Shown here piece after piece: positions 1 through 12,374 of a stretch of 64,000 nt of DNA; within the stretch, counting starts at the first letter, position 1; each line of letters begins with the position of its first letter. The DNA lies in NCBI GenBank assembly GCA_024529925.1, contig JAFEUB010000912.1:786501-850500 (forward strand), written 5' to 3'. A model generated the notes under the pieces. That model saw only the letters and a program-made list of their open reading frames with translations, had not been told where the DNA came from and did not search any database. Origin of the DNA: Ophthalmolycus amberensis. Its lineage: Eukaryota; Chordata; Actinopteri; Perciformes; Zoarcidae. The position numbers were made by a program, and so were the translations under genes.

Positions 1-121
1 GATCTGGTCTACTTTGCTTCAGCATATGACCCTGACTTGGATAAGCCTCAGCGCTCTATAAAAGGGACAGAGTTTGAAGCTGCGCCCATCCCGCTCTCTC
101 TCGCTGGCACACTTAAGCAGT
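1..121 (+). CDS. Possible partial internal exon of an unidentified gene
   Basis: The reading frame is open from the first base of the window and shows coding-like composition (Asp-Leu-Val-Tyr-Phe-Ala at the start, Leu-Ala-Gly-Thr-Leu-Lys-Gln at the end). It stops being protein-like at a good splice donor, T|GTGAGT, after base 121, which leaves a phase-1 junction. The 5' part of the gene would lie outside the window. I do not recognise the protein and assign no function. A phase-compatible acceptor occurs at 655/656. The exon could still be chance, because only about 40 codons are visible. Confidence 0.33.
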
Positions 122-655
122 GTGAGTTTGGAAGAGACCCACATCATTTGGCAAAGTTAAGTAAGAAAGTAGAGTCCAAGGAATCACAAATACATACAAA
201 AAATACCCACCTATTTAGATTAACTCAATGATTACGAGTCTTAAAAATATATGCAACGCTTTTTTTTTTATTAGCTTCTGGGAGTTTACACACTGCATGT
301 ATTCTTTGTTTACTTGGCTGTTTTCTCTTGGATGCAGAAACATTTACAATCAATCAAATTAAGTTTGAAGAAGTAGTAAAAACAATAGTAGCAACAATCC
401 TGCATTTGAGATGTTAATTTAATGGAATCCTTCAGATATTTCACATAAATAATTTCCTTTAAACCCAGCATTGCTCGAAGACAAAAACAAGCACACACAA
501 ACTTAACCAATATTAAAAACCTTGTGTACCTGGTGTTAAACGTCTGCTGTCATCCAATTATTGAAAGACGCCAATCCTGGCGGTCTGTAAAAGGGAAAGA
601 AATACAATTATTATTACCATTATAACATGTTTTGCATTTTGTTTTTACATACCAG

Positions 656-969
656 TATGGGCTCCAATACAACCGCACCAGATACCACTACGGCAACGTG
701 ACAATAACCTCTCGCCAGTTGAGCCTGAAAAGCCGCCCAGCTGCAACAACAACCTGATGAACAAACCGGTTAAACGTAGGGCTGGGCGGTATACCGGTTT
801 CAATTTCCCGTACGATATGAATTTTTCAGATACCGTCATACCGGTGCACAGCCGAAACAACTGCTGTCGCTTCAACAGACAGCAAAATATGCTGTTCGCC
901 GCTAAGCGCGCTACGGTCGGAGCTAGTTCTCTTAGCTGTATTGAGAGGGAACCCTTGTCATGGTTCTAA
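656..969 (+). other. Candidate terminal exon running into a hAT fragment
   Basis: A polypyrimidine tract followed by CAG ends at 655. Joined to the donor at 121 it restores one open frame: about 40 residues rich in Pro, Gln and Asn, which then continue into the transposon-derived sequence starting at 777 and stop at 967-969. If real, the transposon supplies the C-terminus of the host gene. Only phase compatibility and the acceptor support this. No family match is recognised. Confidence 0.2.
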
Positions 970-1155
970 CTTTATAACAATTAACAACTAATGCTCTTTA
1001 ACAAGGCAAAACACCACGACACAACAGTTTGTGACAGATAAACACTAATAATTGTACATTTATAAAATTTCTCCGCCAAACTGCATGCTGGGTAAAGCTC
1101 GCTAACAGTCTGCTAACCGCTGGGAGCTAACGTTACATTAAAGAACGATGTAGGC
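777..1155 (-). mobile_element. hAT-type non-autonomous element, fragment
   Basis: The stretch begins with the terminal motif TAGGGCTGGGCGGTAT. It then matches, in inverted orientation, the right-hand part of the complete element at 13834-14594: shared blocks include the CCGTACGATATGAA region, the AACAATTAACAACTAATGCTC region and the CATGCTGGGTAAAGCTCGCTA region. Similarity fades after about 1155, so the other terminus is missing. No transposase is encoded. Confidence 0.72.
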
Positions 1156-1572
1156 TCTGAGGTACAAGGCACCTTCACACCAGACCATCTGCCATAGCTT
1201 AAAGTATGGGCAGACTCCTTCACCACACTTGGCAATGCTTGCAAATATGGCCACAGAGCTTGTTTGTGAAACACATTATCACTGTTACCAAATGTAATTT
1301 TAGCTTAAAGTAAAGGCAGCCTAGTATTTAGACAAGGGTCATAACTGGCAGCATAACTGGATCCCAGTATACTGCAGTATAAAATCATACCGTGCACATT
1401 TCCTTATCTACAGTATTGTGTGTGTGAGTTGAAGGTACAGACAGGAGCAGACTGACTGCGCTGGCGATATGGCTGGGTGTCATTACAACGCTAGTACCAA
1501 TACTAATACCGTTAAAAGGGATACCAACGCCAATAGAGTACTTCATTAAATACCCATCTTGTATATGGAAGC

Positions 1573-1596
1573 TGTGTGTGTGTGTGTGTGTGTGTG
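1573..1596. repeat. (TG)12 microsatellite
   Basis: Twelve perfect TG dinucleotides followed by a C-rich stretch. The short cysteine/valine-rich or His/Thr-rich frames over it are artefacts. Confidence 0.95.
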
Positions 1597-1749
1597 CCCC
1601 CTCCCCTGGTTATAGCAACTGTGCCAGGAATAAATGCAATGGAATAAAAATTGGTGACACAACAAGCACGACAATCTGAGACGGTGAGAACTATTCTAGA
1701 AAAAGGAAACAAAAGCAAAATGAAACAAATCAAATCATACCCTCTAAAC

Positions 1750-2794
1750 CAGCGGTTCCCAAACTTTTTAGGCCACGCACCCCCTTCTAAAAAAAAAAAA
1801 GCAACAGAGCCTATTTATAGCCGCATAAAAATCGGACTAATGAGAGAACAGTTTGCTCCCGCGTGGCATTTGTTTACAAGATAGAAAACACAAAAAAGAC
1901 AAAAAAAACTTCCTGCACCGTGCCTTCGAAACGGTAACGGACGTTCACCAGAAGATTGGCCAGATTGGCCACATCTGTAGGCTCGTCTACTTGCAGAGAG
2001 TAAAACTCACTCTCCTTCATGCGACCGACTAATGTAGCCAGGATGTCTTCGGACAAAGCATCGATGCGGCGACACAGTGTGGTTGGACACCGGGATCACG
2101 TCCAACTTGTTTGCTTCTCTCTCTCCAATCATACATTCCACCATCTCTTTAACATTTTTTTCCCTCTCCACCACCACCTCTCCTTCTCCCTATTACGCGG
2201 TCAGAATACTACCACAACACGCCGCCTGTCTCCGGCAGAAAAGCGCTCATCCACGCACGGGAACAACACCGAGTTGTAATATAGCCCTCCATAACACCCC
2301 GCCACTCTCGGCTCATACCTCCCCAGCAACGAGGCACATCACCCGGTCACAATACCTCCAGAATATCCCCCGGGTGAAATCCGGGACTTGGTTTTATGGT
2401 TCCGAGTGGCGGGCGCTCACCCGTTGGCGCCGGACGCGAGGTCTCCAGCCGCCCCCGCCACGAGGCACCCGATCGTCAGGTCTGTCAGCCCTCGGAACAG
2501 GCCGCGGGTCAACAACTCGTGGGAGGCGGGGGTAGAGGCGAGGCAGATCACAGAAAAATAATAAAGACGAGAGTACAGCAAAGTTATGTTGATGAGAAAC
2601 GTATTTGTAATACGTCAAACACAAACGTAATCAGGGAGAAAATACGTTTATGGTCAAACGTAATTGAGAATGCATTTTAGTTTTGGGGGAACGTAATTTT
2701 TAGGAGACAGGACTGCACCATTAGACCACCATTACATTGTTCCTCTCGCGCACCCCCTAGAGGCAGCTCGCGCACCCCACTTTGGGAATCCCTG
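1750..2794. mobile_element. hAT-family DNA transposon, internally deleted, intact ends and TSD
   Basis: The ends form an imperfect terminal inverted repeat: CAGCGGTTCCCAAA on the left and the complement of TTTGGGAATCCCTG on the right. Subterminal CACGCACCCCC and CGCACCCCCT motifs lie inside both ends. The element is flanked on both sides by a perfect 8-bp direct repeat, CTCTAAAC (1742-1749 and 2795-2802), the duplication length expected of hAT elements. Inside, a short minus-strand piece of hAT transposase survives at about 1890-2080. The rest is non-coding and GC-richer than the surroundings. Confidence 0.9.
1890..2080 (-). pseudogene. hAT (ZBED/SCAND3-like) transposase remnant
   Basis: On the minus strand a frame reads RRIDALSEDI, then RMKESEFYSLQVDEPTDVAN, then LVNVRYRFEG. 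This is recognisable as the catalytic-core segment of domesticated and active hAT transposases of the ZBED5/SCAND3 type. The Asp in QVDE-TD corresponds to the conserved acidic stretch near the first catalytic residue. Nothing upstream or downstream continues the enzyme, so it is a dead fragment carried inside the hAT element. The family call is from memory of conserved motifs; the function is lost. Confidence 0.7.
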
Positions 2795-2802
2795 CTCTAA
2801 AC

Positions 2803-5154
2803 TAAAGAAGGGTTTTACCTGAAATCAAACGTGATTACTGAGCTTGTTCACAAGATGTGTAGTCAATGCTGATCGACAGAGGAAACCATAACGTGCATTT
2901 TTGGATGGATGAGTCCTCATTAGAAAAAGGACAAGGTATCAAGTGCAACTTCAAACTCCTTAATGTTGTCAAAGTGGTGAGCTACATTAAAACTGAGCCC
3001 AGAGAACAAAAGATGTGTGAAGACCCCGAGGTCTGAATCAGACAAACGGGTACCTTCCAACATCTTCCAAACAGTCTAATTTCCTTTAGTTACACCTTTT
3101 TATTGCACAGCTGCAGAGGGGTAGAAACAAGAGGAGGGAATCCTGTTCTATAAAAACACAAGGTGGCATACGACACATACAGGAAAATCAATTTAAGCAC
3201 AACACTGTAAAACATGCCATTTCAACTGGTCTTGGCGGTGTCGTGTAGATGAAGGGACAGTTGAAAACAGACGAGTTGATCGGGCTCGTCAGCACATGAC
3301 AACAGCTAGCGGGGCAAGGTGAGTACTGGTTGTCATGCTGGCAGAGCCTCCTCCTCCAGTTAGAAGTGGCACAAGCAATTTACACATCCCCCCCACCACT
3401 CACTGAGGTCTATCTGCATCTGCAATAGCTACTGAACTGCTTGGCCTTGACAGGAATGGCAGAGGCAGCCACTAAAACGGTGCCTGTGACACCTGGCAGT
3501 GGTGTGTAGCACACTCAACAGCAAAACAGCAGAATGCAGAAGACTCGTGTGAGCCAATAGGATGCATCTAACATTTTGGATCTCCAAGAAGAATGCTCAA
3601 TTTTGATGATTTACAGCCTTTCTTATGTGAGCCACTATGTTTACATGGTGTACCACACACACGAGGACAGAAAAGCATTGAAAGCTAATACTCTCTTGCA
3701 GAAAACACGATGCCTCACCCAGGCGATCTTCTGGGTAGACACGGACGAGTACTGTATCCCTCTCTGTGCCCTTGCTCGTTGCTGTTGACCTGTGACATGC
3801 TATGTTGCCTCTATGTCAGCTCTGGTCTTGAGTGGTAGGATTGAAGCAGGTCAGCTAGAGCACACCATGTCATGGTGTTAAAATATCAACTGCCAACTAA
3901 CTTCACCGTCGTCGTAATAAAGCTACAGGAACGCGAGATCTGCTCGTGATGAGATCGCAGAGTAGTGTCCAAAAGAGGATGCTAAATCAAACTGCTGCAT
4001 AGCAATGAGTAGGCCTACAGCATGCAAACAACAAACCTCATATCGCTTTTTTACACAATTGTTCAACAGAATGGACTTGACTATGGCATTCTAAAAAACA
4101 TTTTAAAACAAACAAATGAGAACACAGCTAATGCGACCTAGCCCAACACCAGCCCAAGCCAGGCACATCAGACCACAGATTGCCTACTAAATGACAAGAA
4201 GGGCTGTCGTGATATCAGATTTTCACTACACTTGTGAAAATGACGAGTGTGAGGAGGTGGAGAGAGAGTCTGTAACCCTAACAATACAACAGTGGGATAT
4301 AATAGGTGCTGGATTATGTACATGATGTTATATGTGTACTATTAAGATTGTATCAACATTTCCCTTTTTTAAATATCACGGTTATTGTCAATACCAGTAT
4401 ACCGAGACACCCCGAATTACTGCGGATTATTAACACATCATGTATCATGACTTTTCATTAGTTCCTCTCTTTAAATGGCTTTTTTGGAAAAGCCAAAACA
4501 TGACACTATATTTTTCTAAATCCATATCTGAGAATAATGGTTGTCAATTCATTATTTGTACAAAGATATTGATGTTCTGTTTTGATTGAAACGGTCAGAG
4601 AGGTGATAATAACTATGTGTTTGTTGTTGTGGTTTTAGTTTGCAGTGCTGTTGAACTGGACTTGTGTCTTTCCCACCCCAGTTAAAAACACGAGTGGACA
4701 TTTCAATATAATGCGGTCCAGTGGAACACCATAACTACGACCTCGGTAAAGTAACACATTAACAACACAGTAAGACATAAAATGTTGTTCATGATGAATT
4801 TCTCTGCTCAAATTGTACTCTGTAGTGCAGTTGTAGACACTTGTTTATCTCAGTTTACGGACAGATAAATCCCCTTTTACCTGGTTTTGTATTATAGACA
4901 TGTTAAGGAAACACTATGTGGCAGAATGGCTGAGGCTAGTCAGAGACTAGCCCAAAAAAAAGGGGGGGGGGGGATTTTTCACTCTTCCAACATAGAGTCC
5001 CTCATTACCTGGAAAGCAGACCTCAGGTGCATACACTAGGATAAATGGTGTACCCATCCATCAGCGCCTTCAACTACAACCCTGCCAGAGGACTAGTGAA
5101 TTGATATGAGAAATACATCATCCGAGATAGTGAAACTATTTATGTAAAATATAT
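2803..5154. other. Gene-poor intergenic stretch
   Basis: No frame here has recognisable protein features. It contains ordinary AT-rich sequence and a G12 run near 4962-4973. I see no RNA gene or complete mobile element. Confidence 0.5.
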
Positions 5155-5391
5155 TTGGGCCAAATTATAGGACAGATTATACATAATATACTTAAGGGCG
5201 ACGACTTTGTTGCTGAAGAGTTCACTGAGCATTTGATAAACCCGTTTAGAGCAATTAAGCCACAGGTCAACAGAGCTGCCACACTCCATGGACTTATAAA
5301 AGATAACCAGCAGGTGTTCAAATATTACCAGAACCTTTCCAGACAAACAGGTTATATTCTCGGTGATGCTATGGACAGAGGAGCATTTTAA
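5155..5391 (+). other. Unidentified open frame, possible exon relic
   Basis: A 78-codon frame with balanced, protein-like composition (segments such as FVAEEFTEHLINPFRAIKP and FKYYQNLSRQTGYILGDAMD) ends just before a C17 homopolymer at 5393-5409. It has no convincing ATG: the frame begins at a TTG, with stops just upstream. I do not recognise a family. It could be a retrocopy or an exon remnant, or it could be chance. Confidence 0.2.
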
Positions 5392-5499
5392 TCCCCCCCC
5401 CCCCCCCCCATGTTGTAGTTTTAACTGGAAATAACGTGGAAGCTGTGTGCTGTTCTCGTCTTGGTCGTGACATTGTAAGATGCTGCACTGGACGGAGGA

Positions 5500-6264
5500 C
5501 ATCGGCTCAACAAAAACACAAACAACCTCAGCAGCGGTTAGGTCTGCGACTCTAGCCACGCACTGACGCTGATTGATGTTGTGGGTGAAGCTAACTAGCT
5601 AGCACCATGCTACCTAGCACTGATAACCAGCAGCTAACGGTGAACGACTCTGCAGCTGGTCTTTAGCAGGACCTCTTACCAGATCTGTGCTCCCGTGTTG
5701 CTCTTCACGTGCTTCACCACCAGTTCCTTCGTGGCTTCGTTTTAAAGTAATCACTTCCAAAGACAGTACGTGTCGTCTTTCTTTTGTCAGGACACGAAGA
5801 AAGCCCCTGTCCTCCTTGCAGATGGCTTCCGTCTTTACTGGCGAAATATCGTCAGGAGAAGATCTTTTTTTCTTTCTTTCTGGAGAGTGAGACGATGGGG
5901 ATCGTTCAATCCAACAAAAAAGTGTTTCCCCCGCACGACGACGTGGGCTACACGGCTTGTTGTGTCCCGGGTAGCGGCGTTAGAGCCAAATCCGCCTCCA
6001 TTATCTTGTATTTGCGCAATTTTCAGACAATGTGCCCGAAAATGTGCGTACGTTACACAACGGTCTGGTCACAACCAATAACAAGGTGCGGGTACTCCGA
6101 GAGAGCCCGCCCCTGCGTGTTCTATGGCTGACACAGCCAGAGACGGTCGGGGTAGCAGCGCGACTCCTTCCGGGCGACCGCGCCACAGTTCCCTTCTTGC
6201 TGCTGCAGCTGCTGCAGTCCTCCCTGTAACAGGCAGGACTACTTGCTCCGACAGTAATGTGCAC
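5500..6264. promoter_or_regulatory. CpG-rich region, possible promoter
   Basis: CpG dinucleotides are much denser here than in flanking DNA, especially at 5900-6200, as expected of an unmethylated vertebrate promoter. One ATG at 5895 opens a frame beginning Met-Gly-Ile-Val-Gln-Ser-Asn that reads to about 6131 and could be the N-terminus of a myristoylated protein. I cannot match it to a family, and no clear splice donor follows. Frames exist on both strands, so the direction of any transcript is undecided. Confidence 0.3.
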
Positions 6265-9007
6265 TGATCAGAGAAGTCCTAAGTGGGGCTTCAGCGCTCC
6301 CCTGTGCAGTTTCGGCACCACTTAGTTTGTGATACATGAGTATGATCAACGTTACTGGGGAACCCACCAATCTGACATGCATACTGGTCTGCTGGACTAG
6401 ATGTAGTTGGTCTTTAAAGGGTTAAGTTGCATACCACCATTTTGTGTTCAAGGCTGCAGTAAAATGGCGCCACCTGTTCTTGTTCTGGTCTGACAAAAAA
6501 AAACTTTGGCTGGTTGCACATAAGAACCACTTACCATGTAGGAAGAAAACTCATTGTTCTTGAGAAGAAGAAAAAAAACTCCAAAACTACATTTGTATCT
6601 ACCAGGTGAACAGGACCCTCTGAATATGTCATTCTGTTACCAGACAATTTCTTCTGCTGTGTTATTGCACCCATCTGGTTTACTTTGCGTGTACCTTAGA
6701 ATGTGCAGATCACAGAGCAATTGATCTTACGTCACTGAATATATTTGAGTGTACAATGAAATTATGAAAATGAATATGGACCAGCTTTTACCGCTAAACC
6801 TGCCACCCACTGATAGAGAACCAATTAGATAACTGTCTCTATTGTGGCAGTCCGCAATAACAATGGGTCTGAATGGTACTACTCCCTATATATTTTTTGG
6901 GTATTATTCATTTTCCAAAATCAAGCACTGAAGTTAAGATCCATATTCTCCAAGCTGTACAGTTGCCTGCAACCCCCAAAAATGGTAGAAACACTACACT
7001 TTACCCTTACCCCACCTAAAGCCATCTATCAGAAGGCTGTGATTGTGGCTCGGAAGTTACTAGTTCAAAGCAAACTGGCTGTAACATGCTGAGTTGGGAT
7101 AGAGAAGGAACCCCCTACATTTCAAAAGTCCTAATAAGCCCTCTCCCTACAATGCAGTACTGCCCCTGGCCTCTAAACCAAACAAGTGAATAACCCTCAA
7201 CTGTGGCGGCATTGGGCACCTCCCATATGTCACCAAAAGTACTGTAAGAAGTGGTCTCTACAATGTCATATGTTTAAGGCAGGGGTATCCAAAAAACTAG
7301 TTTGAAGTTTGAATTCCACCTCTCTGACCCCTGCCAACAGACAACAGCACCAATGTGCTTCGAAACCCATTATTTCTAATGGCTTGCACGGCTCCTCTGC
7401 GGTTTTTGGCAACCGAAGTGTGCTGCGATATGCTCTGAACCCAGCGGTGAGTGCAGCGCAAACCTTGTCCTGTGTTACGTCCTTAGGGTATAGTTGTGAA
7501 AGTTACAAAAGAGAGGGGGGGGGGGGGGTATTCTGACATCTGACAAGCATACTGACGCTTTACGCCCAGAACTTCAAATATTAGGTTTCCCTTGTAATCC
7601 TTACCAGAATGCATGCAAGTAAAAGTCTACATCCAGACTGCAGACAAATCAATTTGTATCTGAAATAAAATCTTTAAGACAGACTGCCCCCACTGTTATT
7701 TACAAGTGATCAGATCCGATTTGTGTGTCCAGATATCAGCAATCAATCTGCAAGGGTTACTGTGCTAACGACTTAGGCCTTAGTGACTACATAGCTACGT
7801 TGGTAATGCAGCTTTTCAACGTTGAACCATTCGCCCTCTCACGCTGTCAAGTCACGGTGCAGAACTCTTCCGTTGCACCAGACAAATATAGAAACGGAGG
7901 AGGCTGGTGATTGGCGGGAAGCTGCAGAGGGGAACTGAAAGTGCCAGCAGACAATGTATTTCATTGCCCCTGTCCCCTAACGGTTGTTCTCCTCTATGTT
8001 GTCCTCCATAGCTCTCAGCTAGAAGCAGCATGGATTCTTCAGCACTTCCACACTTCCACACTTTGAAATACAATTTAAGCCGGCAGAGCGTCCCGACTGA
8101 GAAGCATCTGCATAAATCCAATTGGAATTGCATTTCAAAGCACCTCCATGTGCGCAATTTATGTGGCGTTTGCTAAATTCAGTCAGGATATGGATGGATA
8201 TGCCAAAAAAAGAAGAAACTAGTGTAAATGCTCTAAGGCCCTGGAGAACTTTTTGGAGTGTACACCCAGTGTGCAACTTTCAGAAGAATGAATGGGGCAC
8301 CATCTTGGAATGTAGTGCAGATTGTTTTTGATACATCCATTGGTAACATTGGAAAGTCAGGTTTTTTTGATGATCATGGAGCTGTAAGTGGATTATGTAA
8401 TCATAACCCAAACAAAGTGCTTTTGTCCACTTTGTCCTTGATTATTCAGCCCAGTGCATTCTTTGCAGTGGATATTGAACCCAAAGGGTGGATCTGCCAA
8501 TAACAGAACCATGTACTCGACAAAGTCAGAAATCCCATAAGTGGCCCTCAGATGGTCCTTTAGTCACCCATGACTGTTTTCTGTTTTTTTGCCTTTTCTC
8601 TCGCCTGGAAAGTGGACGAGAGCAGGCGGTTTTCAGCCGCCTTCAAAGAAAAAACAGGAAGTCAAAGAAACAGTTACATCCATTTAAATCTGATCTACTT
8701 GTAGTTTACAGACCTCATTCGGATTTATTCATGCGTGTTTGTAAATATATATTTATATATTTATGTAGAAATGTGCTTGTATCTGCATTGTATTCTATCT
8801 TATGTTCTTTTTATGTTTGCCTTTGAAACACTTTGATGCTCGGTTTTATATGTGTTGTATAAAGTTATTATTATCAATCACACAATACATGTTTTTAGAT
8901 TAAACCTTCGTTGTTCAACATGAGACTAATAGCAAACAATCGAGCGTTAAATATTACAATTACGCAGAAAATTTGGATTTTCTACAAAACGGTGTTTGTT
9001 GTCAAAT
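6265..9007. other. Intergenic stretch
   Basis: No recognisable gene. There is a G14 run at 7515-7528. At about 8690-8880 a sequence ending in a TGTATAAAGTTATTATTAT motif resembles the 3' tail of an L2-type LINE, but no coding part precedes it. Confidence 0.45.
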
Positions 9008-9480
9008 CTAAGAACCAATCAGCTCCATGATCTGGCGATAGCCAGGCATTCTGGATGTATTGTACTTTGTTGATGATTTTGGCCGGATAGGATGCTGTAG
9101 CAGTAGTCCAGTCGCGCATGGCTGCAGGCTGCGGCTGGGCTGAGTCGAGAGGTGATGAAGGCGTCGATTCGTGTTAAAGTGTAGATGGGCAATGTTTTTG
9201 ATATGAAAGAAGCCGTTTTTTTGTGATGTGATTGACGTGGCGTTCAAAGGAGAGGGTTTGTTAAAAATGATACCAAGGTTACGGATATGTGTGGAAGCAG
9301 GAACAGTGGTGCCATCGATGCAGAGGGAGAAGTGTTGGGATTTGGGGCCGATGAGGATTTCAGATTTGTCCCTGTTGAGTTTGAGAAAGTTTGCTTGCAT
9401 CCATGTATTTATATCTGTGAGGCAGTTGGTGATTGTGGAGTGGGTGGTGGGGGGGATGGATTTAGTGGAGCTATAGAGCT
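9008..9480 (-). mobile_element. CR1/L2-like LINE fragment (post-RT region)
   Basis: On the minus strand the frame reads TDINTWMQANFLKLNRDKSE, then ILIGPKS, then FSLCIDGTTVP and HIRNLGIIF. This is the conserved segment immediately downstream of the reverse-transcriptase catalytic motif in fish CR1/L2-type non-LTR elements. The frame is then disturbed by small deletions (the usual ARL/thumb region is scrambled). It is truncated at both ends, so it is an inactive relic. Subfamily assignment is from motif memory only. Confidence 0.65.
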
Positions 9481-12374
9481 GGTCTAGAGTTATACACAGT
9501 CTATGGGTTTAGCATCCAGTAGTAACAAGTGCATTGGAGGACGCACATGGTGTATTCACACTGTATTTAGGAGTCAACCAAAGTTACTGATCTGGACAAG
9601 GACACTTGAATTGGTTAATGTATTCTAGTAAATTAGAATGTGCCATTTTACTGATTTACCTAAGACAAGGCAACTATTTCATAAGAGGTATGTTTGTGTA
9701 TGTGAGAATTGCAGACAAGGGTGGAACGTTTTCTGGTAATGGGAACACACCATGTATTTAAAAGGTGACTGACCATACAAGACAAGACTGATAACATGTA
9801 CGGATGTCAGACTACAGTGGTCACAGGTATTGTCATGCAGGGACCTTTGTGTAGAGGTCAAGAACCCATTGCCAAAAGTGAATGGTAAATTCCTGAACAC
9901 AGATACCAGTGACACACAGGGAATTATGGGGAAAGCTATAATGGACCAAATGGACTTGCTTGGGTTACCTAAAAGGGGCGGTTCGCCCATCAGTTCATGT
10001 GCTTATGACCACGCTGATTGTACTGCCTTCAATCAAGTCTGCCTGTGCAGACACATTAGCATACAGAACCCCTTGAATGTCTGCTGTCTGCGTTTGTTTT
10101 GGAGTATATCGGGGCCTTTAGATCATTTATTGACCTGAACTTTGTCGTGTCTGTTTTCTTGGCTTGTTAAGAACAAGTTATTTACCAAGCAAACAGTTGA
10201 ATTTCCCGGTTTAACCCAAGGCCATTTAGGCCATTGCTGTTGCCCATATGAAGAAAGGGACATATGGATGTTCTTCTGTCCATCAATTGTAGGGTATGAC
10301 AAGGCACAAATCCTCTTTGGGTGTTTTGAAAACTGTCAGATGTGCCACATAATATAGAACAAGGATGAACGCCTGGCTTTGCAGCAGCTGAGTATGCTGA
10401 TGTCTGAGCGGATGGGGCAAATCATTAAGGGCAAGAAAGACCAAAACAAAGAGCAAACAGAAACAAAAAACAAACAAAACCATACTAGCCTGCCCCCTGG
10501 AGGAAAAAAAAAGTTCCCTTTTAATCAGCAGATGGTTACATTATATAGAGCAAACAGAAAGGTATCGGAGACAATTCTAATGAATGTTTTCATTAAAGGA
10601 GGCCAAAAGTGACCACAGTGCATGTTGCCATGTAATGTGATCTATTGTATCTATACACATTGTGATCTATGCCTCTATAAAGAGAATCGGCATTCGTATG
10701 CTGTGGCAACTGGACAAGATTTTGGTATCTGAAGGGTTCTGGTTTCCGTTGCAGTATTGACCAATCACGTTCGAGCAGGCTTTGGTTGAACTCAAGTATA
10801 CCATCCATTTGAAGAGCAAAAGAGGCAAAACGCATTGGCTTAAACGCAATCTTGGAACCCAGTGGCTACCATCTGACGATTTTGCTTTATATTGGTTTAA
10901 AATTGGATTGTAAACTGCCCACTTGTGAAACAATCCAGTCGTACAGGTCAACTCCCACGGAAAAAGAAGTCTTGGTCCAAATAACCACTGGCTATTAGCT
11001 TTTATGACAGGAATAAAAGGCAGTGCTCACAAGGCATTAATTATACCTTCCTTGCTGATATGCAAGTGACCAATGGCTACGTCCTGTCCTGCCCCTCGAA
11101 AGCAGACTGACCAATCATAAGAGTAGCATTGGCCAGCTCTGACCAGGGTCCTTTAACTATCCAGGTGTGCTCAATAGACTCTCAAGCAATCTTTTCAGAT
11201 TTACTTTATTTTCAGTCTAGTTTTGTGGATTTCAAGCAAGTCACGGTTAAATGTTGTGCTTGAAGCACATCTAATAGTGATTCTCAGTACCCGCAGAAGT
11301 TGGAAAGAGATATATACAGTATTTTTACTTGATTTCATTGTTCTCTGACTCGATCGACAGTTGGTGGTTCACTTGTGATCTGTGGGCTTTAGCTTCTATC
11401 TTTCTCTTTTTAACACGTTTTTGCTTCCGAATCAGTTTGATATCCTGGCCATATCCTTCAAATGCAAACCTTTCCGTCTGCTTCTCTATGAAATTGCTTT
11501 TTAGTATTTCCAAAAATGAGATACAGGGAGTGCAGTTATTGACAGTGTGGGCTCCATGGTAGCTGACAGCATGATGGAGTAGCAGCAGGTTGCGTTGCTT
11601 AGCAAAAGGTCAATTGCATCGGGAATCGCGTTGATAGAAAGTATTTCACCTCACCTATAGTTTCAAGACTGCTTGTGCAGAATCATAAGGGTAGCAGAGT
11701 CGATGCAGGATGTCTCTCTCATAGATAGGTAAAGATAGTAAATCAAGGTTTGCAGAAGACTGGAAAAGTTTGATTGCTTAACTGCATGGTCCCAGGAGAA
11801 GGACTTCAAACACTACTACATGTTTTTGGCTCAAAATAAATGTATTGCTCAGTGCCCAAATAGTACGCTAGTACATAACTCTTCCAGCTCAAACTATAAA
11901 GCAAGGAATCTCAGTCTGTCTGTGTGTCCTGCACATATCTTATGAACTGTCCATCTGATCTACTTCACACCATGCAGGTGTATTGTTTATTCTATATTCA
12001 TGAACTTTGATTAAACAAGTGAATGGTGTAGCAGCGGGGGCGGCGCTTCAGGGCTCTACGGACTGACTGTTGTCCGCAACAGGCATTTACAGGCTGTGAC
12101 TGCAGTTCACTTTTGCTGCTGGACGCTGGGTACACTAATGTTACAACCGAACTCTTCTTCTCGTCCCTAGAGTCAAAGAGTGACAGCCTACTGGAACAGC
12201 AACTCATATTGTTTGTCATACTAATTTACAACACTAGTTACTCAGCTAATTAAATCCATGTTATACTTTATACCATGGTTATGTGAAAGCAAGAAACTAA
12301 TACGCATATTTGGTAATTAATAGCCCCACTATGTGCATTTCACCTGTGTTTCTGACTGCGAGTAGCCACAACTT
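9481..12374. other. Intergenic stretch
   Basis: Frames here are short, without domains, and look like chance. No RNA gene or structured repeat was recognised. Confidence 0.45.

Noticed and set aside
2077..2680. Overlapping plus-strand frames of 152 and 94 codons
   Set aside because: They lie in the GC-rich interior of the hAT element without domain features.
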